Shown: in pieces, positions 1 to 12,100 of the stretch
Layout of the letters: each line of letters begins with the position of its first letter
Numbering within the stretch: position 1 is the stretch's first letter
From: Liolophura sinensis
Lineage: Eukaryota; Mollusca; Polyplacophora; Chitonida; Chitonidae
DNA length: 64,000 nucleotides
Reading direction: 5' to 3'
Assembly: GCF_032854445.1 (NCBI RefSeq)
Contig: NC_088303.1
Span: forward strand, 27,879,265-27,943,264
Made by a program: the position numbers and the translations under genes
The notes under the pieces: generated by a model
The model's input: only the letters and a program-made list of their open reading frames with translations
What the model was told of the DNA's origin: nothing
Databases searched by the model: none

Positions 1-552
1 GAATGAGCGAAGGTCGAAAACCCGAAATTGACAAGCAAAAGTCCAAAAACTCAAGGCGAAAACACAAAGGTGGGAAGTTGTGCCAACTTCGACAACTTTA
101 CACTTGTTTCCCAGGTAAAAAATACGAAGTTAGCTTGACTCTTTCGCCTTCCGGTTTCTGCTGTTTAGACTTCCGGTCTGGGTCTGTTGTCAGTGTGCTG
201 AATCAAGCTACCACTAGTCCTGAGCGCGTCATTATAGAAACAAAATCATGACTGTAGGACTAAAAATAAAAAACAAACGAGGACCAACTACTAACATGTT
301 ATAAGTATTTGATTCGTTACTTGAAAAATAAAAAGGGTCATCTAGTTTAAACTCTCACATAAAGTATACACGTGTAATTAGTATATGCATACATATTTAC
401 ATATTTAAGTTACATACACTGGGTTACTAAGCCGGATATATTCAGGGCTGTCAGATTTTTTTTTTAACCTGGCATATAGTAGGATTATAAAGAACAATGA
501 TTAAGCGTTTTGGAGACATAAATTGTTAAATAAAATGTTAACACTGCATAAC

Positions 553-905
553 CGGCGCCGATGACTTAGTTGGTAGAGCCGGGACGGTAGATCCAGGGTC
601 AATCCTGGGTTGGGTCACATCTAAGACCTAACAAGAGGAAGTTGTAGTTTCCTCGCTTGGCGTTCAGCATTAAGGGTGCAACGACTGGTGGACCCGTATC
701 AGTGTAATGGCTTGGACACGGATGTTTACTTGCCTTTGGTAAGTCGTCTCAGTAAAGCCGCACTAGATAAAAGAGCGGTGGAAATCCGTCCTGCATCAAG
801 GACACATTACACAACATGCAGTCTAAGAAATCCTTCTTCGTCATAAGACTGAATAATTGTTAAGTACGACGTTAAACCATAAGCATTCACTCACTCATTC
901 ATTAC
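553..905 (+). mobile_element. tRNA-derived SINE, family B, full length
   Basis: The left end looks like a tRNA-type pol III promoter: an A-box-like segment (TAGTTGGTAGAGC) followed by a B-box-like segment (GGGTCAATCC). The body is shared with copies at 23342-23690 (minus) and 28313-28614 (plus). The 3' end is TTGTTAAGTACGACGTTAAAC followed by a CACTCACTCATT-type simple tail. The three-copy alignment is clear by eye. The family name is not known to me; the structure is typical of mollusc tRNA SINEs. Confidence 0.75.
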
Positions 906-1167
906 TACATAGTGAAATAAAACCATACAACTTTACAGGAAATACATAACTTGCGGGCACCTCAAAAGTAAAACAGAACGAAAATTACGTGAAATGTATA
1001 CAGAACAAAAATTTGGATAAATTATGAAATAAACATAGGTAAATCTGACTGTGCCAATTAATGTGGCACATTCGGTGTCAGACATAAGTTATCCTCCTTG
1101 TTTCTTGTGGGCGCGGTTAACTCTCTGCTGTGAATTGGTCAGTTGTACGGTATTGAAATAAAAAAAA

Positions 1168-1300
1168 GGCTTTGAACATCACAGGGTTAGCTCGCCAGCG
1201 CGGTGCAATGACACAGTCCCGACCCTTCCACCAATGCGTTCACTGTGAGTTCAAGACCAGTGACATGCCAACCTGTTGTCTTCATGTCAAGGTCCTAAGA
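1168..1300 (+). mobile_element. Decayed SINE head, family A
   Basis: GGTTAGCTCGCCAGCGCGGTG and then CACTGTGAGTTCAAGACCAG correspond to the A-box and B-box part of the better preserved copies at 33038 and 37817. The body and 3' tail of the family are not recognisable, so this is a truncated, old copy. Confidence 0.5.
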
Positions 1301-3070
1301 AGAGGTCCCTTTAAAGGGAAAAACACTGACATACACTTTTTTGTTTACAAAAGCCATCCAAGGTTATAGATATATGTATTAATAATTTGTAATCGAAAAG
1401 TAAGGTCGAAAGTAAGAAAATTCGAGTGGCCGCAACCGGCTTCCGTAATAATGTGCTGCTTCAAATATATGTCAACGGTCTCATGAGTATATAATTTGTC
1501 CGAATCTGATTTTTAAAGTATATTTCGCTTCATTTTTTGTATTCAGCTGAACTGAACTTATTTTTTCTGGCATCCACAAAACTGTTTCATTATTTTCCTT
1601 TTGTGGTGTTTGATCGGTATTTCACACTGTTGTATGCAAAGTCAATTTACTCTGCTGGCAGAGAGTTGTTTTGTTATCGAATATACAGAATGAACCAGTA
1701 TGCATAATAAAATAACCTCTATGTTTTGAGCGTGACAAACAGAAGAGAGAAAACAGAATGATATTGGTCAAAATGAATGTGTTTATGTTAGGCAGTGGGT
1801 TTATTTAAGTGCAAGAGATTGGCCTTTGCCATGGCGTCTCCGTCACCGCCAGTTGAAACGGATTTGTTAGAGACCATGCTTTGTGGAGATCAAAAAGGGG
1901 CGCGGAAAGGTGACGGAGCTATCCCTCCTATACATGCACTCACGCTTTTCATTGTCATGTTACCACAACCTGTTAACGTCACTTGCCCCATGACGTATGA
2001 CATAATAATGTATTAGACACAAACACATGCCTCCATGCCTCAACGCCTTGTACGGATGGAACTGCAGACCTAATATCAAAGGTTGTGTACTCAGTTGCAC
2101 TCCCCATGTTATCGACTGTATAGGCCTATATCCTACACGTAAACAACGCAAATCAGTATGGCTCTGTTTAGTATAAAGAGTTCGAGGCCTACCGCAATCT
2201 ATGTAGGCTACAGTTAAACGTAGTTTGCGCCAGTGAAGGTGTAATAACATGTTATTATATATATTATATTAATTAACTGACCAATCTATACCATATTGTC
2301 ATTTTATGCTTGTATATGGCTATAATTTTCTCCACGTTTTCATACATACCAGAATGTTTTTATTAATTTTTTTCCACCGTGTCTTGTACGGTACCGCTAT
2401 GCATTGTAGATACGTATTACTACCCATCTAATTGTAACTTACGAACATGTCGGAACTTAAACCGTTCTCCATATTCTTCAAAGCTTTCTCTCCTGTGGTT
2501 GATCATTTATATTTTATAGACCTGTATTGTGTCAAATCAAAACGTGTCCGTGGGTATATCAAGATTCACCGTCGGATGAATGTAGCCCGATGTACATGCA
2601 CACAGAGACCTCTCTCGAATCTGTGTAGGCAATTCTCTGAAAGTGATGCATTTCATAGTGGCAATGACTGATATCATCTTGAAGTCTCCAAAAAACATAG
2701 GACCTATCCGTATATACATGTACGAGTACAACAGGTGTACAATATGTACACTACCTTATCAAGAAAATAGGCCTGTCAGCCGTGGCAGATCATTCAACTT
2801 GCTCTTTTTCAATCCAGCATTCATTAGACTTCCGATTTAACTTTATTTGCTGGAAACCAGGCCGAGTTACACAGTTTCTGTTTTGGTTTTCCGTTTAAAA
2901 ACAACAGCTGCATATATTTACTTTGCGCCTTTCAGCCACAGTTTGTTTACTTAGTCGACAAGGGACATACAGTCAGTGGTCGTGATGAATGACTTCCGCC
3001 TCTGATAACAGCTGAATGGTGTTTAGAGTTATCTCCCCTGGTGCGACATGTGCCCCGGCGGGAGTAGAAG

Positions 3071-3119
3071 ATGTAGTGGCGTGATCGGCATGTCAGCAGA
3101 CGATATCAGGCGAACATGA
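3071..3119 (+). promoter_or_regulatory. Two short upstream ORFs at the MVD start
   Basis: A start-stop ATGTAG lies at 3071-3076. A nine-codon ORF runs from ATG at 3090 to TGA at 3117-3119, so its stop overlaps the MVD start as ATGA (3116-3119). The TAG at 3074-3076 is in frame with MVD, making 3116 the first in-frame ATG after it. Whether both uORFs lie in the mRNA depends on the unmapped transcription start. If they do, they could lower or gate MVD translation; that is inference. Confidence 0.4.
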
Positions 3120-6100
3120 AGTCAGTCACTTGTACCGCTCCCGTAAACATCGCCGTCATCAAGTACTGTAAGTTCTCTTTATGCGAAAACATATTCCTGT
3201 GGAAGTGGCTAGATCAACATTTAAAAATGGTAGGCCTCACGCGATGTGCTTTCAGTTAGTGAAGGCGTTGATGTTGTAAAATGCAGCTTGATGTCACACG
3301 CATGCAGACGAGTGATGCGCTCTTATATAGCTTTCGCTGGAGCGGGTCTTGGTCGAGTGGTGGCTGTTGCTTGTTTTTCATTCCGGCGCTAGTACACGCA
3401 AAATGAAGGTGCGTGGGTTCAAATCCAGCCTTGGACAGGACATTTTTAAATTCCCCCACTCTCAGTGTTGGAGGGGCCTTGGTCACAGTGAGTGGTAGCT
3501 GGGCGAAAACAACACACCTTTCCAAAATAGTTTAATTAAATTAAACCTTGAAATCTATTTTCAATAACAATTTCTGATGACCCTAATTCCTCAACATTTT
3601 CGAATATGAAAGAGCAACTTTTATTGCAATTTATTCACATTTTTACGTTGAGTTTGGAGACAATACTACATTGGTTGGATTGGCCAGTTTCAGGGTTTAA
3701 GAAAAAAAAAGCAGCATTTTATTAGTCCACACAGAGTAATGCCTTGAATAAACATCTTGCAAACATGTGAAGTGGATGAAGAATTGCAGTAGGGCCTATG
3801 TGAGACACAAGTTCTCTGGAGTTCCGAGCATTTCCTTGAAATCTGAAGGGCTGAAGTGCCTGGATATCTCAAATAGCCCAAACTACCATCAGTTTTGTGT
3901 AGGAGTAAAGCTAAATAGCTAAGGCATTGAAACCCTCAGCCAGGTATGTCGGGCCAAAGTGATGGTTTGAAATAACTAAATCTCAAACTTTATGGTTGGT
4001 GGTATAAAATAATAGCATCAAACATTCAAGTGCTTGTTTATTAACTAAAATAGTAGTTAGGAGTTCTTATAACTTACAGTCACTAGGCCACACAAGATGG
4101 AGGTTCAAACCCGGCCTCGGACAGGGAATTTTTGGATCCCCTGTTCTCCCTACATAAGTGGTCAAAAATGCCAATGTGGTTGTTTACGCTGTCTAATGTT
4201 TGTTGAAGACCACTTGTCTGTCACCAATATGATGTGCAATTTTTTTATGTTACACGTGAGTTAATTTGTCAGTAACTTGCCAAAGATTGGTTGTAAAAAA
4301 ATCGTGAATAAATTTAATTGAAGAGTGTTTTAGGTTATACCCATTTCTGTTAATGTTTTTATACCTTTATTGAATTTTGACTGAAAAATGTTGTGCTCAT
4401 GGTTTTGGTCACTGTCCATTCAGTCATGTTAAGTTGTTGTCGTGTGACAGCTGTGCAATGGATACTATAATGGGAGGCAGGACTGTGAATACACATATTC
4501 CTGACTGTGGTATTACACTGCGCCGAGTATGTCAGTGTTAGTGTTTGTGAAACAGCTGTGATGAACACTGCCTATGCTGGTAACATTTGCTTTAAAAGAA
4601 CATGTGTAATTGAAGCATGTGTTCTCAGGGCACCCGTAAAATTGTGAAACACCAAAAAATACTTGTGGGTGGCTGATTTACAAAATAACGATAACATAAT
4701 AAGTACTGTTCCATTTTATGATATGGTCCAGATGGTGTGGTTATGAATATCGGCATGAGTAGATGCAGTTTTCAGCATTGGACTACTTATGAGTGTACAA
4801 GTTTGAGTTTGGTGTTTAGAATTAATCTCATGTCTGTAGACAACATCACGACTGACTGAGCAAGTGGGGGTTTGCTAACAGGTCCCATCTCAGTTGTTTT
4901 AATTGTCAAGACCAGATTAAGACTGGTATACAGTTGTTCTTGTGAGTAAATCCAACAAAAATATGACCATGTCATAAGGAAGCAAAATATGATACAAACA
5001 TTCCTATATAAAACGAAAAAATCAAAAAATAGAACTAGATATTTTTTTTTAAATTTGTGTTACTTCTTCACACTGAACAAATTAAATTAAAGGAAACAGT
5101 GTTCATGTGTCTTTTATGGAAAATTCATAAATGTGATGGTTAATTCCAGGGGGCAAGCGAGATGAGAAGCTGATATTACCAGTGAATTCTTCCCTCAGTG
5201 TCACATTAGGACAAGATGAGGTAACATCTTTTTAGTTTTATCCATTATCTGTTTATGTGTATGTAGCTTTTACTCAGCTGTAACATTGTCTGTTTATGTG
5301 TATGTAGCTTTTACTCAGCCGTAACATTATCTGTTTATGTGTATGTAGCGTTTACTCAGTCGTAACATTATCTGTTTATGTGTATGTAGCTTTTACTCAG
5401 TCGTAACATTATCTGTTTATGTGTATGTAGCTTTTACTCAGTCGTAACATTATCTGTTTATGTGTATGTAGCTTTTACTCAGTCGTAACATTATCTGTTT
5501 ATGTGTATGTAGCTTTTACTCAGTCGTAACATTATCTGTTTATGTGTATGTAGCTTTTACTCAGTCGTAACATTATCTGTTTATGTGTATATAGCTTTTA
5601 CTCAGTCGTAACATTATCTGTTTATGTGTATGTAGCTTTTACTCAGTCGTAACATTATCTGTTTATGTGTATGTAGTTTTTACTCAGCTGTAACATTATC
5701 TGTTTATGTGTATGTAGCTTTTACTCAGCCGTAACATACTGGGAGGTGCTTCCAAGTGGCCTAGAGTAGTGGTTAGAGCGCTAGCACAGCGTAATGATCC
5801 ACAAGCTTCTCACCGATGTGCTTGCAGAGAGTTAAAGTCCAGCTCATGCTGTCAGCAATCTGAGAATGGTCATGGGTTTATCCAGGGCTCTGCTCAGTTT
5901 GCTCCAACCATTATGCTCACTGCCATGGTATAAGTGAAAAATTCTTGCATATATCATGAAAGCAAATAAATATTTGTTTATTTATTTCTTTTATTGTTGT
6001 TTTATGCCGTACTCATGAATATTTCACTTATATGACGACAGCCAGCATTATGGCGGGAGGAAGCCGGGCAGAGCCATGGGGGAACCCATGACCATCTGCA

Positions 6101-9100
6101 GGTTGCTGCTAGACCTTCCCACTTACAGCCGGGGAGGAAAATAAATAAAAATAAATAACATGCTGGTAAGCCTATATTAAATGAAGACAAAAGTATTCAA
6201 GAAAGGATTTAAAGACTGGACCAGTGATCAAAATCAAATTTCCAAACCATTGATTTTGATAATACAAGTATTTCCATTTCTCTGTACGAATTTATTATAA
6301 AAGAAGATGTTTTAAATTATTGTTCCGGATTTGTCCAAAGGCTCAAGTTTGACTCCTACTCTTGGCTTTTATATTTGATCTAAAATTTCACCCAGGAATG
6401 TGTTGTTAAGTTTTCTGGATCCTGAGCATTCTTTTGATCTTAGGAAATGTGTTTTGAGGTTTATTTGGAAGGAAAAAATATCTGTTTCTGCACAAAAAAT
6501 AAAATTTAATGTCCTTTAGGTACATGCCTCGAAAATTGCAGGTTTTGAGGCAAATTTTTAGGGCAGGTATGGTGTACGTTGTCTCTGCATGTGAGGAAAT
6601 AACTATTAATTGTAAGACAGAATGGATTATGATTTTCAGGATTGACTAATTTGAGTTCTGCATGAGCGTAATATATTATACCCGTACTTTACTTTCTCCA
6701 GCTCAGAGCTAAAACCACGGTGGCAACAAGCAAAGAGTTTACTAAAGACAGAATATGGCTAAATGGAAAGTAAGTTCACTTATGGAGGAATTTGACTGCT
6801 TTCTTTGAATTCTTACATTTCCGTATCATTACCGTGAAACCAGTGATAATTTCATGGATTTTTTTGCCAAGATACATTTAACTGTATTTCAGTAAAATGT
6901 GTGATTTACTGAAAATCCCATGTACAATTTAATTTAAAATCTAATTTGTCACTATGTTTAGCTTGTCTGTATAAGGTATAGGCTTAGCTTATGTAGCTTA
7001 ACCCTGAGTGTTGGTGTCACCATCCAATAATAGAGATAGCAGTGTGAAACAAAATGTCAGGGGTGGTATATTAAAAAGTACTGATTGACCTGAGGGTTTG
7101 TACACATGTAGAGCACAATAGCACAAGGGGGATATTTTTCCATTGTTGATTCGATGTGTGCATATTAAGTAACATAAATTACTGTATTCCTGACCTAGTG
7201 TATTGTCTGTAACAGTCACGGATAAACAAAGTATTAGGGGTGGTTTCTCAAAAAGTACTGCATGTATCAAATTCAGGGTTGCACCAGTGTAGAGCGCAAT
7301 AGTACGGGGAATATTCCATGGTTGATTCGGTCTTAGGACTTAGTGTATTGTGTATAAGAGTCAGTGTTAAATGAAAGTGTTACGGGAGGTTTCTCAAAAA
7401 GTACTGTATGTATCGAATTCAGGGTTTGCACCAGTGTAGAGCGCAATAGTACGGGGAATATTCCATGGTTGATTCGGTCTTAGGACTTAGTGTATTGTGT
7501 ATAAGAGTCAGTGTTAAACGAAAGTGTTACGGGAGGTTTCTCAAAAAGTACTGCATGTATTGAGCTCAGAAATTGGACACACGGAGAGCACAATGGTGTG
7601 AAGGGGTTATTCCATTGTTGATTCAGTGTGTACATATTAAGTATTGTAAATTACTCAATTCCTAATTTTGGGTATTACATATTACAATCAATGTTGAACA
7701 AAATGTAAGGGGCGGTGTCTCAAAAAGTACTGTATGTATTTAGCCCAGTGTTTGCTCACATGTAGAGCACAGTAGCACCAGGGGGATATTCCATCATTGA
7801 ATGGGTGTGTGCATATTAAAGACCTGAGTTACTGAGTTAGTTTATTGTGTATTAGAATCACTTTTAAAGAAAATGTTAGGATTGGTATCGTTAAATGTAT
7901 TGTATGTGTTGACCTGAAGTTTTACATTTGTGTAAAGCACAATGATGCAAGGAGATATTCCGTTGCTGATGCTCTGTGAGCATATTAATTTTCACGTAAA
8001 TTTCCCAAATTCATGATTTAGTTCAATTCTTTATGCATTGAGCTAAAGTTTTGTTTTCATGTGTCTCATATAGGCAAGCTCTTTGGTACCCATGCTACCA
8101 ATTCTAAATCCAGTTTACAGCACGATAAATCGTTGTCCATTGTCAAAAATGTGCAACATGCAAAACTAATTATTTCAGTTTTAGTGAGAAAAGGTTTTGG
8201 TCACATGTATATAAACTTGATTGGAAACTGAATATAAAGTTACAAGCGTGAAATAATCTTAAGAATCCTATAGCCTTATACATATAAACCTTATTTCAAC
8301 ACATCATTTTTTTTTCTTTTTTTGCAGAGAAGAAACAGTTGCCACTGAAAGATTACAGAACATATTTAGAGAAAGTAAGTATTCCTGTATGTTCAATAAA
8401 TAATACTTTATATTGTTTCAAAATCAAAGAATTTATAATCAGTCTCAAAATGCATTGTAAATGTTAAGATGGAACAATCAGCTGAAAATCAACCGAAGAC
8501 AGAGAGAAATGTGGGACAACAAACGCAGATGATTTCTCATTTCTGTGTTTCAGTTAAAAGACGTGCAAGACGGCGGAAAGCTGATAGTAAAGCTGAAGAT
8601 GCAGTGGTTAGCTGGAAGGTACATATTTGTTCTGAGAACAACTTCCCCACAGCTGCAGGGCTGGCATCCTCTGCAGCAGGCTACGCTTGCCTAGGTCAGT
8701 CAGGCTTCATAATTTAAGAAGAAATGTTGCATGTGTAAAATGCATATTCATGCATATGAAAAGAATATTGGTCTCCACTAAGACATTTGATCGTGTGTGG
8801 GAAATTCTTAGTAAAATTCTTCCCACAGTCGTATGATAAATTTACAGACCACAGGGAAACAATTTGTGTAGGATAGAGCTCATTATGTAACGTCTTCATG
8901 ATTATGGCGGGGCGAAGAGGACTTATTGGCTCATATAGATACCTCTACACCCTTTTACTGGCGCGCTTTACTCACACAGTCATTTATTTATATGTTTAGA
9001 GGCCTGGGAGATCTTGGATTGTGTTAATTTCTAGCTGAGTTTTCCCCGCACCAGACTTGCCAATCAGTATATGCAACGGTTTCCTTGGTCCTGCCCAGCA

Positions 9101-12100
9101 GGTCTTCATGTGAAGATTTTTTCTAGAGGAATAAGTACATGGAAACTAAAGACTGTCATAGGCTGAAAACACAACCCAGTGCCAATCTGTTGTCTAATAG
9201 ACAAAGAATTTTTTTATACTCTAGTCTTAGTTGCATAAGGTCTTCAAAAAGCCAAAGAACAAGAAAGCAAGTTGTTGTGATCTGATTAACATAAGCCATT
9301 TAACTCAAATATGGTTCAAGTATATTCTGTTGTGTGACATGAAAAATGAAAATTTTGTGACAAAGTTCTGTGATAGAGGAATCCTGGCTAAAACAGGGAA
9401 TTGAGTAAGTTATCTTCACCAGCTCTGATTTGCAGGTTTTGCAAGAACATAGAGCCAAGTTATGAAGTTGATTCAGTTTGACTTGATCCAGGCTTATAAA
9501 CTTGTGTATTTCTCCACCTGCAACTACATACTGAAATGCCATATTCGGAAGCGAAAGTTCTCTTATGTGTGGATCTCCGAGTAAATAAGTAAATAATCAA
9601 GTAAATAATGAAATATTATATCTTTTCACAGTGTATTCTCTGGCAAAACTGTTTGGGGTTGAAGGAGAAATATCTGACATTGCCAGGTACTGCCATGTTT
9701 CCTATATAAAACAGATCGCCAAGTAAAAAAATTCTCGGTGGTGTGGAACAACATTCAAATAAATAAGAGAACAGATAAAATGAAATAAAATTAGTACTTA
9801 TAGACCAAGATTCTATGGTCTTATAATTGATATGACATAAGTTTATAACTTGTTAAAAAACTATTGGCAAATCAGGAGATAATGTGAGTAATACCAGTGA
9901 AGCTACTATATCTGGACACGTATTAACTGCTCTCTTTCTCACATACATGCTCTCTTCTAACTCTACTTTAAGTTTTTTTGTAATTTATAGTTTTGGTTTA
10001 TAAGATATTTGAAAGTAAGACCATAAATCTCCCAGTACAGCCCACCATTAGATAAAGAAAGATATCATAAACCTGACGGCCAGTGAGAATGGATGATATT
10101 AATACACAATACTTTCGGAAGCTGATACATTCATGTTAGTGTAATGTTACACAGTGAGTGGATACACTAGGTGTATCACTGTGAATTGACACTGGTTTTT
10201 GTCAGCCAACATGACTTTTTGTTTTTCTGTATTGGTACACAGACAAGGATCGGGCAGTGCCTGTCGCAGTGTGTACGGTGGATTTGTGGAGTGGGAGAAA
10301 GGTGTGAAGGAAGATGGGACAGACTCACTAGCCAAGCAGGTGGCTCCTGAGACACACTGGCCAGAGATGAAAGTCCTCATCCTGGTGGTAAGTAACGACA
10401 ACAGTTAAACATTTTGACCATAGTAAAAACTGCAAACAAAGGGACATCACTCCGCATTTGTGTCCTGCCTAGCGGTGGTGGAGAATCATTCCAAAAAATT
10501 CCCGGATAATGTTTCCAGAGCCAGATCACCGCCAGAATTTAATGAATTGTTGTTCGACTCAAAGGTTTGCTTTGAACAAGATTTCAACTGAAACATTCTA
10601 TAACCTGTCCACAGTCAAAGGAACAGTTGTATAAAATAACCTCCTCGAAGACGTAACCTTATGTCTCCTACTACCCTGGTCCTCCTGCTGGCTGGGACAG
10701 TTGCCTGGACAACACTATTGGTTGTTTTGTAGTTGTTGCTTTTTGTATGTGTGAATGTATTTCAGTTCACCTTTCGAATTACATGATGAGTGAACTACAT
10801 GATTTGTGTTGTTTTATATATGTTGATGTATTTTTTGATTGGACTCTGAAGCACACGTTTCCTATGTATTGTTTCCACTGTGAAGGCTTTGGGTGAGAAG
10901 CGTTTCATTATAAACGGACCGAGCTGCCTGTGATAAATAAAGAATTTATTTATTAGTATTATTATAATGATGTGGTGGTAGCAAGTATGTAACAATTAGG
11001 GTCAGTGTGTTAAATTAGCAATGTAAGGTTATAAATCTGGCTAGTGATGATAAATAATGCTAGGGTTCATGGATATAGTGAAATTTCAGTGGTCGAATGG
11101 TCAGAGCGTTTGACTCAAAGCTGATGCCTGGGATCAAACTCAGCATTGAGAGGTTAGAGCAAGAAACAGGACTGCTTGGCTCGGTGTATAATGTGACTGG
11201 GTGGGGTGTCATGTGTTGTCTTTGACATGATACTTCATTGGTGGTAGCACATTGGCAGCATGGATTCGCCCTGCTACAAAAAGACACAGTAAATGTAGGC
11301 CTGTATACATACACCTAATGATTCCTTGTCATCATATGACCCCAGAGGAGGGCACTGTTTCCCCATTGTGAAGAGTTTGAAAACTGCAGTTGTTAAATCC
11401 TGCACTCTGAGGAGTGTGAAAGTGCATTGGAAAATTACAGCTGATAAAATCTGAGACATTATTGAAATCATCACTATGGGGGGTATGGAAATGTGTTGGA
11501 AAATTACAGTTGAAACATGAGGATTCGTTGAAATTTGCACTGAGAGCAGTGTGGAATCTTGACACGAAAATAAAAAAGCTAAGGGGGAAAAAAGCAAAAA
11601 AAAAAAAAAAGAGGAAAGAGAGAAAAACTTGATGCTTTTAAAGATAACATGATGATTTTTCAGGTGAGTGACCATAAGAAGCACACAAGCAGTACAGCCG
11701 GCATGCAGACCACTGTGAAGACTAGCCAGTTACTACAGTACCGGGCTGAGCATATCGTCCCCCAGCGCTCTCAGGAGATTACTCAAGCTATCCTCGACAA
11801 AAACTTCCCTAAATTTGCTGAGATTACAATGAAGGTAGTCTCTTCTTGGCTAACGTGGTCTGGCATTAGTTTCTGAATTTGTAGACTTGTGGAAAGGTTT
11901 AAGTAGAATAGTCTTTTGTATGTGTATACTACAAGAAAATTATTCCAGACAAGAGATATTATGCATAGCCAAAGTGTTCATTATATGGCTGGTACAGTGT
12001 TTGTAAAAGAGTCAAAGTTTACAGTTATATGGCACTAAGTAGGTGCAGCATATCTGGTCGAATTGTTTCTTGTACATAAAAGGGAAGCAACTCTTTGGTC

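Larger units (their letters stand above)
1..3115. other. Intergenic region upstream of MVD
   Basis: No conserved coding exon is recognised here. The stretch holds a full-length tRNA-type SINE (553-905) and a decayed SINE head (about 1168-1300), both listed separately, in otherwise AT-rich unique sequence. The last 120 bases before the MVD start are more GC-rich and probably include the MVD promoter and 5' UTR, but no TATA box or transcription start can be assigned by eye. Confidence 0.5.

Noticed and set aside
3-251. Basic 82-codon frame with a donor-like CAG/GTAAAA near 115
   Set aside because: It could be an exon of a gene to the left, but it is low-complexity and lysine-rich, has no recognised similarity, and no following exon was found.
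5239-5735. CRISPR-like regular repeats
   Set aside because: The units are directly adjacent with no unique spacers, inside an intron of an animal gene. The same holds for all other arrays here.
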